In this document: in pieces, positions 15,990 to 25,441 of the stretch
Numbering within the stretch: position 1 is the stretch's first letter
Layout: each line of letters begins with the position of its first letter
DNA from: Amycolatopsis sp. FBCC-B4732
GTDB taxonomy: Bacteria; Actinomycetota; Actinomycetes; Mycobacteriales; Pseudonocardiaceae
Assembly: GCF_023008405.1 (NCBI RefSeq)
Contig: NZ_CP095376.1
Coordinates: 7,296,501 to 7,360,500, forward strand
Reading direction: 5' to 3'
DNA: 64,000 bases
Made by a program: the position numbers and the translations under genes
Notes under the pieces: generated by a model
What the model was told of the DNA's origin: nothing
Seen by the model: only the letters and a program-made list of their open reading frames with translations
The model's database searches: none

Positions 15990-17251
15990 GACTTGCCTCC
16001 GGCGAAGTAGGTGGTGCACAGGGCTTGGCGGCGGGCGTCGAGGACCATGTACGTGCCGAACACGAGCTGGGTGAGGCTGCGCCAGACGTCTTCCCAGCGG
16101 TCGCGCACCGCGAGCCAGAGCAGCGGGAAGCGCTTTCGCCGGCTCCCGTGCGGGGTGAGCAGCGCCGGGCCGCGGTTGGGGATCGACCGCGTGTGCCCGG
16201 CCGTCGAAGCGAGGCTGAACCGGCGCAGCACCTCGCGCGTCACCACGCGCATGGTCGGCGGCGCCAGCCCGCGGGCCGGGCAGGCGCGGTTCTGCGCGAC
16301 CCCGAACGGGATGAAGTCGTCCTTCCCGGTCTGCGCCGCGAAGTCCGGGTAGCTGAAGCACAGCACCGTGCCCGCCGGGATGGTCAGGTCCGCCAGCTCG
16401 ATGTCGGCGGTGGAGATCCGGTGCGCGATGCCGAACAGCGGGTACCGGCGCAGGCCGTCGTCGATGACGCGGTCGAGGTAAGCGTCGTCGTCCGGGTGCT
16501 CGGCGAGCCGCCGCTGCGTGTCCGGCGACTTCGCGATGATCATCAGCAGGTGCGCCATCGCCTCGGACATCTGCACGACGGCCGTGTTGAAGAACGTGCC
16601 CTGCAGGTAGTACGCCTGCTCCTCGGGGGTCAGCGACGCCGGCAGCGGGTGCGGGACGTCGGCGAGGCGCCGCCGCAGGTACTTCGTCAGCCGGGCCCGG
16701 CGGCGCATGTTCCGCGGCCGCACGCACTTCAGCGCCGAGACGACGTCGTCGGCGTGCGCCACGATGAGGTCCCGCGCCTCCGGCGGGCACGGCTCCTCGA
16801 AGACCAGCTCGTAGTACAGCTCGGCCCAGATCGGCATCATCTCGTCGCGCAGCCGGACGAGCCCGGGCCCGACGCCGTCGAGGACGTGCGCCGCCACCCG
16901 CCGGGCCAGGTCCTCGGAGTCCTTTTTGGACCGGATCAGGATGTGCCGGGTGCACTTGGCGACCTCGTCGTAGCGCGGCCCGGGTTCGAGGTGCTCCTGG
17001 TGCACCTCGGGGCCGGGCGCGAGCCAGTACCAGAACAGGTCGGACAGCGCGGCACCGCGGCTGCGGCCGTTCGCCGCCGGATCGGCGTAGACGCGCCGGA
17101 AGTCCCCGACACCGACCCGCTCGCCGGGGATGGTCACCGCCTCCTGCCCGTTGACCAGCGAGAAGATCTTGTTCCGCAGCGCCACGACCCGGTCCGGCAG
17201 CCAGGCCGGCGCGCTCGCCACCGCGGCCGCCGCCAGCACCTTGCCGATCAT
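15986..17251 (-). CDS. Atypical cytochrome P450-like heme protein
   Basis: 421 residues. The heme-thiolate segment is D-F-I-P-F-G-V-A-Q-N-R-A-C324-P-A-R-G, keeping F-G and the axial Cys but losing the usual His/Arg and second Gly spacing (FGxGxHxCxG). The K-helix ExxR is D265-G-L-R268 and the I-helix reads GTFFNTAVVQ, without the acid-alcohol pair (D/E-T) used for O2 activation. A hydrophobic N-terminus (AAAAVASAPAWLP) could anchor it. The pattern hints at peroxide- or lipid-hydroperoxide-type chemistry rather than classical monooxygenation (inference). Both ends overlap neighbours by four nt (FMN dehydrogenase upstream, antiporter downstream). Confidence 0.78.
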   Translation of the reverse strand: MIGKVLAAAAVASAPAWLPDRVVALRNKIFSLVNGQEAVTIPGERVGVGDFRRVYADPAANGRSRGAALSDLFWYWLAPGPEVHQEHLEPGPRYDEVAKCTRHILIRSKKDSEDLARRVAAHVLDGVGPGLVRLRDEMMPIWAELYYELVFEEPCPPEARDLIVAHADDVVSALKCVRPRNMRRRARLTKYLRRRLADVPHPLPASLTPEEQAYYLQGTFFNTAVVQMSEAMAHLLMIIAKSPDTQRRLAEHPDDDAYLDRVIDDGLRRYPLFGIAHRISTADIELADLTIPAGTVLCFSYPDFAAQTGKDDFIPFGVAQNRACPARGLAPPTMRVVTREVLRRFSLASTAGHTRSIPNRGPALLTPHGSRRKRFPLLWLAVRDRWEDVWRSLTQLVFGTYMVLDARRQALCTTYFAGGKS

Positions 17252-18318
17252 CGCCGCACCTGGTCCGGAGTCAGATCGGCCGGGTGCCGCCCGCCGCAGA
17301 GGGCGAGCGCCTGGTCGAAGTCCTCCCGTAGCAGCTCCAGCACCTGCGTGACGCCTTCGCGGCCGCCGGCGGCCAGGCCCCACACGATCGGACGCCCGAC
17401 CGCGACCGCGTCCGCACCCAGCGCCAGCGCCTTGACGACGTCGGTGCCGCGGCGGATCCCGCCGTCCACGAGCACCGGGATGGCCCCGCCGACGGCCGTC
17501 GCGATGCCAGGTAGCACGTCGATGGTGGCGGGCGCGGTGTCGAGCTGGCGGCCGCCGTGGTTGGACACGAAGATCCCGGCGATGCCGTGGTGCACGGCCA
17601 GCCGCGCGTCCTCGGCGTGCAGCACGCCCTTGATCAGCACCGGGAGCTTGGTCTTGCCGCGCAGCCACGCGATGTGGTCCCAGTTCAGCCCGGCCGACAT
17701 GACGATGTCGCGGACGTGGCTGGCGTTGCCGCCGCTGCGGTTCTCCCCGATGTTGCGGAGGTTCTCGACCGCGAATCCCGGCGGCAGGTCGTGGAAGTCG
17801 TTGCGGTCGTCGCGTTCCCGGCGCCCGAGCACCGGCGAATCGACGGTGACGACGAACGCCTTCACCCCGGCCGCTTCGGCGCGTCGCACGATGGCCTCGG
17901 TGAACTCCAGGTCCGGCTGCAGGTAGAGCTGGAACCACAGGCCCGGGTCCGGGGCGACCTCGCGGGCCGCCGCGGCGACGTCCTCGATCGCCGTGGTGGC
18001 GGCCATGCTGACGACCATGATCGTGCCCGCCCGCGCCGCCGCCCGGGCCGTGGCGAGTTCGCCGTCGGCGTGCGCGAGCCGGTGGAACGCGGTGGGGGCG
18101 ATCAGGATCGGCATCGACGACGACGTCCCGAGCAGCTCGACGCTCAGGTCGCGCTTGTCGCTGCCGCGCAGGACCCGCGGGAGCAGCCGCAGCTTCCGGA
18201 ACGCGGATTCGTTCTCCGCCAGGGTGATCTCGTCCTGCGCGCCGCCCGCGAAGTAGTCGTAGTGCGCCGGGTCGAGGCGTTCACGGGCCGCCGCCTCGAA
18301 CTCCGCGATCGTCCGCAT
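17248..18318 (-). CDS. FMN-dependent alpha-hydroxy-acid dehydrogenase/oxidase (LldD family)
   Basis: 356 residues, TIM-barrel FMN enzyme that oxidises 2-hydroxy acids to 2-keto acids. Visible: YDYFAGGAQDEITLAENESAF at the N-terminus, PILIAPTAFHRLAH, FQLYLQPD, the catalytic SNHGGRQLDTAPAT (His and Arg), and the phosphate loop VLVDGGIRRGTDV. Lactate, glycolate and mandelate are common family substrates; the one here is unknown. ATG 18318 shares its last base region with the FAD gene stop (TCATCA on the plus strand), so it is translationally coupled to both neighbours in a four-gene redox/antiporter operon. Confidence 0.9.
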   Translation of the reverse strand: MRTIAEFEAAARERLDPAHYDYFAGGAQDEITLAENESAFRKLRLLPRVLRGSDKRDLSVELLGTSSSMPILIAPTAFHRLAHADGELATARAAARAGTIMVVSMAATTAIEDVAAAAREVAPDPGLWFQLYLQPDLEFTEAIVRRAEAAGVKAFVVTVDSPVLGRRERDDRNDFHDLPPGFAVENLRNIGENRSGGNASHVRDIVMSAGLNWDHIAWLRGKTKLPVLIKGVLHAEDARLAVHHGIAGIFVSNHGGRQLDTAPATIDVLPGIATAVGGAIPVLVDGGIRRGTDVVKALALGADAVAVGRPIVWGLAAGGREGVTQVLELLREDFDQALALCGGRHPADLTPDQVRR

Positions 18319-19859
18319 CACATCTCCCGCGTGAAGAACGCGGTCAGCGGCTCGACGTGCACCTCTTTGTCCCACTCGTTTTCGAGGTTCTCGGTGACGT
18401 GGTGGGTGGCGACCAGCTCGCCGCGGCGGTAGTGCCGGACGATCGGGTGCAGGTAATGGCCCTCGCCGTGGTCGTTGGCCTTGTCCTGGGCGGCCCGCGC
18501 GACGAAGTCGAACGGGTCGATCTTGTCGTGGTCCGGGCCGTAGTCGAGGGTGACGACGTAGGCGTCCTCCGGCGGGTCGGCCAGCACCCGGTCCACCGGC
18601 ACCTCTTCGAGGTAGCGTGCGGTGTCGCCGTCGACGACCACGACGTCGCCGAGGAAGCCGAACTGCTGGTACAGCGCGGAAGTCCGGTTGATCCGGGTGA
18701 TCACGGCATCGGTCAGCGCGTCCGGTTTGGCGGGGAGTTCGGTGTTCGGCCACGGCTTGCCATGGTGGCGCTCGTTCAGCACCTTGGCCAGCGCGCGGGC
18801 GCCGTAGCGGAAGCCGTGGATGAACGCGCTGGTGGCCTTCTTGAAGTCGCGGACCTGCGTGATCGTGCCGGCGAAGTACAGGCCGGGCACGTTCACCGAC
18901 TCCCAGTCCGGCGTCTGCGCGGGGAAGCGGTCGTCGATCGTGAGCTCCGGGCGGCAGTCCTCGTCGAACAGTTCCGCGTCGAAGCGGAAGCCGGTGCAGC
19001 CGATCACGCGGTCGTAGCGGATCTCCTTGATCACCTCGTCGGCGCGGGCGAAGGCGAACTTGACGTGGTAGCCGTCGGCGTCCTTGCGGACCTCGCGCAC
19101 GTCGCCGTCGAGGATCGCGTGCTGCAGTTTCAGCTGGTACATGTCGAGGATGCCCGCGTTGTAGGCGCGCAGGTGCCCGACGAAGTGGGTGCGCCAGGCC
19201 AGTTTCACCGGCCGCGGCCCGCCGACGTGCACGACGGCGGCCTGCTCGATGAGGTTGTCGGCGGTCTCGAACGCGGAGTTCCCCTTGCCGAGCACCAGGA
19301 CCCGCTGGTCGGTGAAGTCGGCCGGGTCGACGCTGACGTCGACGTACTGGTCGATCAGTTCGATGCCGGGGAACTGCGGGATGTAGGGCTTGGTGACGCC
19401 GGTGGCCATGATCAGCCTTCGCGCTTTGAACTCCTCGTCACCGGCGGTGAGGACGAAGAGAGCGCTTTCCGTCTCCCGGCGGATGCGCGTCACACGGGTG
19501 TCGTAGCGGACGTTGACCTGGTGCTTCGCCGCGTAGTCGGCGATGTAGCGTAGAAAGTCCGGGGCGTCCGGGAAGAGCTTTTCGCTGTAGTCGGTGAACA
19601 ACACCGGGTCGTCGTCGCCGTCGGCGAGGATCGAGTTCCAGTCCATCCGCATGCGCAGCTCGGGGTCGCTGTACCCGGTGTGCTTCTTGTTGATGGAGAT
19701 GAGGGTCCGGTGCCGCGGGAAGGTCTCGAAGAAGTGCCCGGGCGCGGACCCGGCCTCCAGCACCAGGTACCGGTGCCCGGCGTGCCCGAGGAACTGCCCC
19801 AGCTGCACCCCGGCCGGCCCGGCCCCGACCACCAGATAATCGAGCACTTCCTCCGCCAC
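18318..19859 (-). CDS. FAD/NAD(P)-dependent oxidoreductase (flavin monooxygenase-like, FOXRED2-type)
   Basis: 513 residues. Dinucleotide motif YLVVGAGPAGVQLGQFLGHAG at residues 8-28 binds FAD; a second Rossmann motif VLVLGKGNSAFETADNL near residue 190 binds NAD(P)H; ATGVTKPYIPQFPG and GCTGFRFD are typical of flavin monooxygenases, and LYFAGTITQVRDFKKATSAFIHGFRYGARAL near the C-terminal half resembles FOXRED2-type proteins. It probably oxidises or shuttles electrons for the pathway partners downstream. GTG 19859 is used because AGGAGG lies five nt before it. A 14-bp stem-loop (19872-19907) sits immediately in front of that ribosome site. Confidence 0.87.
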   Translation of the reverse strand: MAEEVLDYLVVGAGPAGVQLGQFLGHAGHRYLVLEAGSAPGHFFETFPRHRTLISINKKHTGYSDPELRMRMDWNSILADGDDDPVLFTDYSEKLFPDAPDFLRYIADYAAKHQVNVRYDTRVTRIRRETESALFVLTAGDEEFKARRLIMATGVTKPYIPQFPGIELIDQYVDVSVDPADFTDQRVLVLGKGNSAFETADNLIEQAAVVHVGGPRPVKLAWRTHFVGHLRAYNAGILDMYQLKLQHAILDGDVREVRKDADGYHVKFAFARADEVIKEIRYDRVIGCTGFRFDAELFDEDCRPELTIDDRFPAQTPDWESVNVPGLYFAGTITQVRDFKKATSAFIHGFRYGARALAKVLNERHHGKPWPNTELPAKPDALTDAVITRINRTSALYQQFGFLGDVVVVDGDTARYLEEVPVDRVLADPPEDAYVVTLDYGPDHDKIDPFDFVARAAQDKANDHGEGHYLHPIVRHYRRGELVATHHVTENLENEWDKEVHVEPLTAFFTREM

Positions 19860-19871
19860 GACGACCTCCTG

Positions 19872-19907
19872 AGGCTCGGCACCGACCGCATGATCGGCGC
19901 CGAGCCT
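19872..19907 (-). promoter_or_regulatory. Leader stem-loop next to the ribosome site of the redox operon
   Basis: Read on the minus strand, 19894-19907 pairs with 19872-19885 over 14 bp with one G-U wobble (an A-C mismatch on the other strand), leaving an 8-nt loop. One nt later comes AGGAGG (19870-19865), the ribosome site of the FAD oxidoreductase gene. The stem could stabilise the mRNA 5' end or gate translation. Confidence 0.5.
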
Positions 19908-19938
19908 GCTCCGGAGATCTCAGAAAAGCCTCAGAGCC

Positions 19939-19958
19939 GCACTTTCACGTGAAAGTGC
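19939..19958. repeat. Perfect 20-bp palindrome GCACTTTCACGTGAAAGTGC
   Basis: A 20-bp perfect palindrome, starting four nt after the aldo/keto reductase stop (minus strand). Identical copies occur at 53165-53184 and 53198-53217. It may terminate transcription or block exonucleases; as DNA it could also be a protein site, since it lies upstream of the redox operon. Confidence 0.75.
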
Positions 19959-19962
19959 GGGT

Positions 19963-20936
<974 letters not shown>

Positions 20937-20940
<4 letters not shown>

Positions 20941-21338
20941 GCGGAGATTTCCTCCCTGCCGGGTTCCACGCCGAGCACGTTGCGCTCGACCTGGGCGTAG
21001 TTGTCGATCTTGTAGTCGAGGATGTCGAGGCAGCCCTGCAGCTCGGCGATCCGCTCGGCGACCGACCGCCGCTGCTCCACCAGGAGAGCCTTGCGGCGGC
21101 CCGCGCTGGCGACGCCGTGGCGGCGCAGCGACGCGTACTCGCGCATGCTCTTGATGGGCATTCCCGTGGTGCGCAGCTTGGTCAGGAAACCGAGCCAGTT
21201 CAGGTCGTCGTCCGAGTAGGCCCGGCGGCCCGCGGTGTCACGGGCGGGCGGGTCGAGCAGTTTGATGCGCTCGTAGTACCGGAGGGTGTCGATGGACAGT
21301 CCGCTACGTCGAGCGGCTTCCGCTATCGAGTAGCTCAT
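20937..21338 (-). CDS. MerR-family transcriptional regulator
   Basis: 133 residues: [25 protein letters not shown] gives the winged [28 protein letters not shown] the second wing and helix, and the rest is the dimerisation coiled coil. No cysteine cluster for metal is visible, so a small molecule or redox input is likelier. It is first in an operon with the aldo/keto reductase and is divergent from a TetR gene. Directly upstream a perfect 20-bp palindrome occupies a 19-nt promoter spacer, the classic MerR target, so autoregulation is very likely. Confidence 0.92.
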
Positions 21339-21345
21339 GACCTCG

Positions 21346-21376
21346 ACACTACGACCTGGAGTGCACTCCAGGTCAA
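21346..21376 (-). promoter_or_regulatory. MerR-type promoter with 19-bp spacer and perfect operator
   Basis: On the minus strand TTGACC (21376-21371) and TAGTGT (21351-21346) are 19 nt apart, too long for free polymerase and typical for MerR control. The palindrome ACCTGGAGTGCACTCCAGGT (21354-21373) fills the spacer. Confidence 0.85.
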
Positions 21377-21399
21377 CTCCCGACCCTGGTCATCCATAA

Positions 21400-21422
21400 C
21401 AGCGTTGCACTACGCTGCGTAG
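21400..21422 (+). promoter_or_regulatory. Overlapping inverted repeats and -10 at the TetR start codon
   Basis: CAGCGT (21400-21405) and ACGCTG (21412-21417) form one inverted repeat; CTACGC (21410-21415) and GCGTAG (21417-21422) form a second that ends at the ATG of the TetR gene. TACGCT (21411-21416), a -10 candidate, lies inside, six nt before the start codon. Autoregulation by the TetR protein is the simplest reading. Confidence 0.55.
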
Positions 21423-22040
21423 ATGGCTCGTCCCCGCACGCACGACGAAGCGCTCCGGCTGAAGCTGCTCGACCGCGCCGGTGAGCTCATCGCCGCCGAC
21501 GGGCCGAAGGCACTTTCCCTGCGAAAGCTCGCTGCCGACGCGGGCACGTCGACCACCGCCGTGTACTCCCTCTTCGGCAGCAAACCCGATCTGGTGAACG
21601 CCCTCTACACCGAGGGCTTCCGCCGCTTCGGCGCCCGGATGGCGGGCACCGAGCTGACCGGCGACGCCGTCGACGACCTCGTCGCGCTCGGCAGCGCCTA
21701 CCGCGCGAGCGCGCTCGCCGACCCGCACCTGTACGGGATCATGTTCAGCCGGTCGGTCCCCGGGTTCGAACCCAACGAAGACGCCGAAAAACTCGCCCGT
21801 AAGACGCTGGAGCCCCTGGAGGCGATCATCCGCCGGGCCATCGCCGACGGCGTCTTCTTCGACGTCCCGCCGGCGACCGTCGCGGTCGGCTGCTGGGCCG
21901 TCGTGCACGGCCTGGTGTCCCTGGAGCTGACCGGCAACCTGCCGGAGGAGTTCGACGTGACCGGCTCGTACGAGCGGGCCCTGCGCGCGAACGCCTCCGG
22001 CTGGCTGCGGCCTCAGAACAGCGGCAACGACGCGTCGTAG
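21423..22040 (+). CDS. TetR-family transcriptional regulator
   Basis: 205 residues. The HTH is AGELIAADGPKALSLRKLAADAGTSTTAVYSLFGSKPDLVNAL near residues 20-60, and the remainder is the ligand domain (TetR C-terminal WHG-like: YRASALADPHLYGIMFSRSVPG). No ribosome site precedes the ATG; TACGCT six nt upstream and two inverted repeats suggest a leaderless, self-repressed gene. It diverges from the MerR/aldo-keto reductase operon and its 3' end overlaps the convergent sigma-partner gene by 28 nt. Targets besides itself are not evident. Confidence 0.9.
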   Translation: MARPRTHDEALRLKLLDRAGELIAADGPKALSLRKLAADAGTSTTAVYSLFGSKPDLVNALYTEGFRRFGARMAGTELTGDAVDDLVALGSAYRASALADPHLYGIMFSRSVPGFEPNEDAEKLARKTLEPLEAIIRRAIADGVFFDVPPATVAVGCWAVVHGLVSLELTGNLPEEFDVTGSYERALRANASGWLRPQNSGNDAS

Positions 22041-23266
22041 ACGAGCCGGCCCGCCGCGTCCCACGCCCGGACGCGCACCTTCGCCTCCGGCGTCAGTGCG
22101 ATCTTCCGCGGCAGCCAGGCCAGCGCCATGCCGTCGGTGACCACCAGGTCGGCGCCGTTGTCGGCGTCGAATTCGAAGCCCGCCGAGATCGCCGCGGCCG
22201 GGAGCACCACGGCGACCGGGGTGCGGGCCGCCCCGGCCGGGGCACCCGACTCGGCGCCGCCGAGCGTGCTCACCCGCAGGATCCGCGCCGGGACTCCCCG
22301 GGCCGCCACCAGATCGGGGTACGCCCGGGCCCGCGTCTCCCCCGGCCGCTGGTAGTCCGGCTCCCGCGTGCAGACGATCACGCGGTCGCCGCGGCGACCC
22401 ATGACCACCTCCTGGCCGGCCTCCCGCAGCAGCGGTCCCGGCCGGTAGGCCGCGGCGTCCGGGATCACCTCTTCGGCGTCGGCCAGGCAGTCACCGAGGG
22501 CCCGGCCCGCCGTCGAGGTCCGGTCGGCGGGCTCCGGGCGGTCGGTCACGGCGAGCAACGGCGCCGGGGCGGCCGGGAGGTCCACCTTCCGCGGCTGCCC
22601 CGGCCCGCTGTCGATGAGCGCGACCGCCGTCCGGTCCGGCGCGGTACGGGTGTGGGCCACGAACTGGCGGCTGACCGGCGAGAACCCGACGTCGCTCCCG
22701 CTCGACCCGCCGGGGGTCGACGTCGCGAGGCTCGCCTTCGGCCACGCCGGGTCCAGCACCCCGCCGACCAGCCCGGTCGCGCTGTGCAGCAGCAGCCCGG
22801 ACCGGCTGCCCGGGGCGTACGCGGGCGTGGCGCCCGGGTCCGACAGCGTCACAGTGGTCGCGGTCGTCTCGCAGAACATCGGCTTGCCCGCGGCGGTGGC
22901 CGCGACGACGGCGTCCCCTTCGAGTTCCTCGGTGAGCAGCGGGACCCACTCCGCGCGCGGCGGCACCCGGTCGGTCTTGCCCGCCGCCTGGACCGCGGCC
23001 CAGCACCGGTCGAGCGCCGTCGTCGCGAGCTTGCCGTCGAGCGTCAGGCCACCGGGGACCGCGGGCGGCGCTTCGGCGGGCTGCCGCAGCTGCCGCGTCA
23101 CGACGACCGCGCCCGCGGCCAGGACGAGCACCGCGGCCGCGGCGGCGTACCAGACGTGCTTGGCGCGCGGGGGTTTCCCGATGCCCGCGCGGACTTCGGC
23201 GCGCAGCCGGTCGCGGACGTCGCCGGGCAGCGCGCGCCGGGACGGTAGGCCGAGATCGTCGCTCAT
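22013..23266 (-). CDS. Single-pass membrane protein, putative partner (anti-sigma-like) of the ECF sigma factor
   Basis: 417 residues: about 45 cytoplasmic N-terminal residues (PSRRALPGDVRDRLRAEVRAGIGKPPRAK), one transmembrane helix (VWYAAAAAVLVLAAGAVVV), then a large extracytoplasmic domain of about 340 residues. The start overlaps the ECF sigma gene by four nt, the usual place for an anti-sigma factor. The zinc-type HxxxCxxC motif is missing and the N-terminal segment is short, so if it restrains the sigma factor it is not of the ZAS class. The outer domain has no recognised fold. Confidence 0.7.
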   Translation of the reverse strand: MSDDLGLPSRRALPGDVRDRLRAEVRAGIGKPPRAKHVWYAAAAAVLVLAAGAVVVTRQLRQPAEAPPAVPGGLTLDGKLATTALDRCWAAVQAAGKTDRVPPRAEWVPLLTEELEGDAVVAATAAGKPMFCETTATTVTLSDPGATPAYAPGSRSGLLLHSATGLVGGVLDPAWPKASLATSTPGGSSGSDVGFSPVSRQFVAHTRTAPDRTAVALIDSGPGQPRKVDLPAAPAPLLAVTDRPEPADRTSTAGRALGDCLADAEEVIPDAAAYRPGPLLREAGQEVVMGRRGDRVIVCTREPDYQRPGETRARAYPDLVAARGVPARILRVSTLGGAESGAPAGAARTPVAVVLPAAAISAGFEFDADNGADLVVTDGMALAWLPRKIALTPEAKVRVRAWDAAGRLVYDASLPLF

Positions 23267-23832
23267 TTCCCCTCCAGCAGGGTGCGCAGCCGGGCCCGGG
23301 CCCGGGACAGGTGGGCGCGGACGGTGACCTCCGCGACGGCCAGCAACGCGGCCGCGTCGGCGGTGCCGAGGTCGCCGAGCAGGCACAGCTCGACGACCGC
23401 GCGCTGCGCCTTCGGCAGCGTCCGCACGGCTTCGACGACTTCGCGCAGCTGCCGCTCGCCGTCGAGCCGCTCGGCGACGGCGTCGGCGTGGTCGGACACC
23501 ACCGCCGGGTCCGGGATCTTCCGGAGCAGCCGGAGCCGCCGTTTCGCGCCGCGGTACTCGTCGCGGGCGGCGTTGCCGGCCACGGTGTAGAGCCAGGGCA
23601 GGGCGCTGTCCCGCACGAGCGTGACGTCGGCCCGGCGGCGCCAGGCGATCAGGAAGGTGTTCGAGGTCAGGTCTTCGGCGGCGGCCCACGAGCCGGTCAG
23701 CCGGTAGGCGTGGTTCCAGACGGCTTCAGCGTGCCGCTCGAAGAGCTCGCCGAAAGCCGTTTCGTCGCCCCCGGCCGCCCGGTCCCACAGGACTCGATCA
23801 CCCACCGGTACCCCCGTCGTATGGCTGGTCAC
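23263..23832 (-). CDS. ECF RNA polymerase sigma factor
   Basis: 189 residues with sigma region 2 (AFGELFERHAEAVWNHAYRLTGSWAAAEDLTSNTFLIAWRR) and region 4 (LREVVEAVRTLPKAQRAVVELCLLGDLGTADAAALLAVAEVTVRAHLSRARARL), joined by a short linker; no region 1 or 3. It directs RNA polymerase to a stress or envelope regulon. The downstream coupled membrane protein is the probable regulator. GTG 23832 is accepted because GAAGG lies upstream at short spacing. Confidence 0.9.
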   Translation of the reverse strand: MTSHTTGVPVGDRVLWDRAAGGDETAFGELFERHAEAVWNHAYRLTGSWAAAEDLTSNTFLIAWRRRADVTLVRDSALPWLYTVAGNAARDEYRGAKRRLRLLRKIPDPAVVSDHADAVAERLDGERQLREVVEAVRTLPKAQRAVVELCLLGDLGTADAAALLAVAEVTVRAHLSRARARLRTLLEGK

Positions 23833-23869
23833 ACCCTTCAGTGGCCGGCACCGGGCGGGACGTTGCGCG

Positions 23870-24808
23870 CTATTCGCCCGGCGGGAACCGTGCGTCCGTC
23901 AGGTCGACGTCCTGGTGCTCGCCGCCCTCGAAGTCGGCTTCGCCCTCGAACCGCGCGCGGGTCAACTCGAACCGGCCGCCCGAGCGGACGCGGGTGAACC
24001 GGGCGCTCGCGCCGAAGCGCGCCCAGGTGAAGAACGCCCCCTCTTCGAAGACCGACCGGTCGAAGTTGACGGCCGAGGTGAACTCCGCGCCGAAGAAGCC
24101 CACCCGGCGGGTGAAGGTCGTGCCGCGGATGTGCACCGCGCCGACGAACCGCGCGCGGCTGAAGTCCGCGGCGGCCAGGGTGCAGCCGCTCAGCCGGAAG
24201 TCGACGAGGGTGGCCCGCTGCAGGTCGATCGCCATCCCGGGCCAGAACCCGGGTTCGTCGTGGGTCAGGTGGGTCTTGAGCAGTTCCTGCGCGGCCAGGC
24301 GGACCAGCAGCTCCGCCTCGTCGTAGTCGGGCGGATCGAGGTCCGCGGTGCCCTTCAGGCCCGCCTTCGGGCCGTCGAACGGCATCCGCAGGTAGGCGCA
24401 CAGGACGTTGACGATCGTCTGGCGCTGCTTCGGGTTGTCCTGCCCGAGCCGCTCCAGCGCGTACAGCCCGCCGAGCCGCACGGGCGCCTTGTCGTTGCCG
24501 AGCTGTTCGACGGCCTTCGTGTACAGCTCGGTGACCCGCCGCTCCTCGAGGTCCCGTTCGGTCACCCCGGCGACGCGGGTGGTCTCGGCGAGCTGCAGTT
24601 CCAGGGTGCGCTGGCGGCGCGTCGCGAGCCACAGCGCGAACACGCCGCCCGCGCCCGCGCCGACGCCGAACGCCGTCTTGACCGCGTCGATGCGCACCGG
24701 CGCGGTCGGCTCGCCGGACCAGGCGAGGAACAGCCACAGCAGCCCGGCGGTGACGACCGCGACCGCGACGGCGGTCACGGCGATCCACCGCCACTTCAGG
24801 ACCGGCAA
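23870..24808 (-). CDS. Pentapeptide-repeat membrane protein
   Basis: About 312 residues. Two N-terminal transmembrane helices (ITAVAVAVVTAGLLWLFLAW-like and FGVGAGAGGVFALWLATRR), a helical region resembling KAP/pentapeptide-linked proteins (TELYTKAVEQLGNDKAPVRLGGLYALERL), then pentapeptide repeats (ADFSRARFVGAVHIRGTTF ... VNFDRSVFEEGAFF ... FTRVRSGGRFELTRARFEGEADF) folding as a right-handed beta-helix. Function unknown; such proteins act as scaffolds. The start is uncertain: TTG 24808, four nt after the upp stop, is chosen because the frame upstream lies within upp; GTG 24778 is the alternative. It is third in a phosphatase/upp/pentapeptide operon. Confidence 0.75.
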   Translation of the reverse strand: MPVLKWRWIAVTAVAVAVVTAGLLWLFLAWSGEPTAPVRIDAVKTAFGVGAGAGGVFALWLATRRQRTLELQLAETTRVAGVTERDLEERRVTELYTKAVEQLGNDKAPVRLGGLYALERLGQDNPKQRQTIVNVLCAYLRMPFDGPKAGLKGTADLDPPDYDEAELLVRLAAQELLKTHLTHDEPGFWPGMAIDLQRATLVDFRLSGCTLAAADFSRARFVGAVHIRGTTFTRRVGFFGAEFTSAVNFDRSVFEEGAFFTWARFGASARFTRVRSGGRFELTRARFEGEADFEGGEHQDVDLTDARFPPGE

Positions 24809-24812
24809 GGGC

Positions 24813-25436
24813 TTAGACGGCGCCGTACTGGCGGTCACCGGCGTCGCCGAGACCCGGGACGATGAAGCCCGAGTCGTTGAGGCGCTCGTCGATGCTGGCG
24901 GTGACCACGCGGACCGGCAGGCCGGTCTTCTCCAGGTGCGCCAGGCCTTCCGGCGCGGCGAGCGCGCAGATCGCCGTGACGTCGGCGGCACCTCGGTCGG
25001 TGAGCAGCCGGATCGTGTACTCCATCGAGCCGCCGGTGGCGAGCATCGGGTCGAGCACCAGCACCGGCCGGTCGGCGAGCGACTCCGGCAGCGATTCGAG
25101 GTAGGGCGTCGGCTTGAGCGTCTCCTCGTCGCGCGCGAGGCCGACGAAGCCCATCTGCGCGTCCGGGATCAGCTTGTGCGCCTGGTCGGCCATGCCCAGC
25201 CCGGCTCGCAGCACCGGCACGAGCAGCGGCGGCTTCGCCAGCTTGAAGCCGTCGGTGCGGGCGACCGGCGTGTGGATCCGCTCGGTCTTCACCGGGACGT
25301 CGCGCGTGGCTTCGTAGACCAGCATGACGGTCAGCTCGTGCAGCGCGGCCCGGAACGCGGCGCTGTCGGTGCGCGCGTCGCGCATCGTGGAGAGCCGGGC
25401 CTTCGCGAGGGGGTGGTCGACGACGTGCACATCCAT
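24813..25436 (-). CDS. upp: Uracil phosphoribosyltransferase
   Basis: 207 residues, the usual Upp length. It makes UMP from uracil and PRPP in the cytosol. Visible: [22 protein letters not shown] at the N-terminus, [17 protein letters not shown], the PRPP loop [16 protein letters not shown] and the C-terminal uracil site [23 protein letters not shown]. It completes pyrimidine salvage with cdd, deoA and the BmpA/NupOPQ importer elsewhere in the window. Start ATG 25436 lies five nt after the stop of the phosphatase-like gene, so the two are probably co-transcribed. Confidence 0.96.
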   Translation of the reverse strand: MDVHVVDHPLAKARLSTMRDARTDSAAFRAALHELTVMLVYEATRDVPVKTERIHTPVARTDGFKLAKPPLLVPVLRAGLGMADQAHKLIPDAQMGFVGLARDEETLKPTPYLESLPESLADRPVLVLDPMLATGGSMEYTIRLLTDRGAADVTAICALAAPEGLAHLEKTGLPVRVVTASIDERLNDSGFIVPGLGDAGDRQYGAV

Positions 25437-25441
25437 GCGGG

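Noticed and set aside
14709..16955. Fusion of the antiporter with an upstream 320-residue frame.
   Set aside because: That part is an out-of-frame reading of the P450 gene; the P450 motifs are in the other frame and the antiporter starts at ATG 15989.
22013..23689. Longer start for the sigma-partner membrane protein, extending through the sigma factor gene.
   Set aside because: The upstream part is an antisense-like frame over the sigma gene; ATG 23266 with a four-nt overlap fits an operon.
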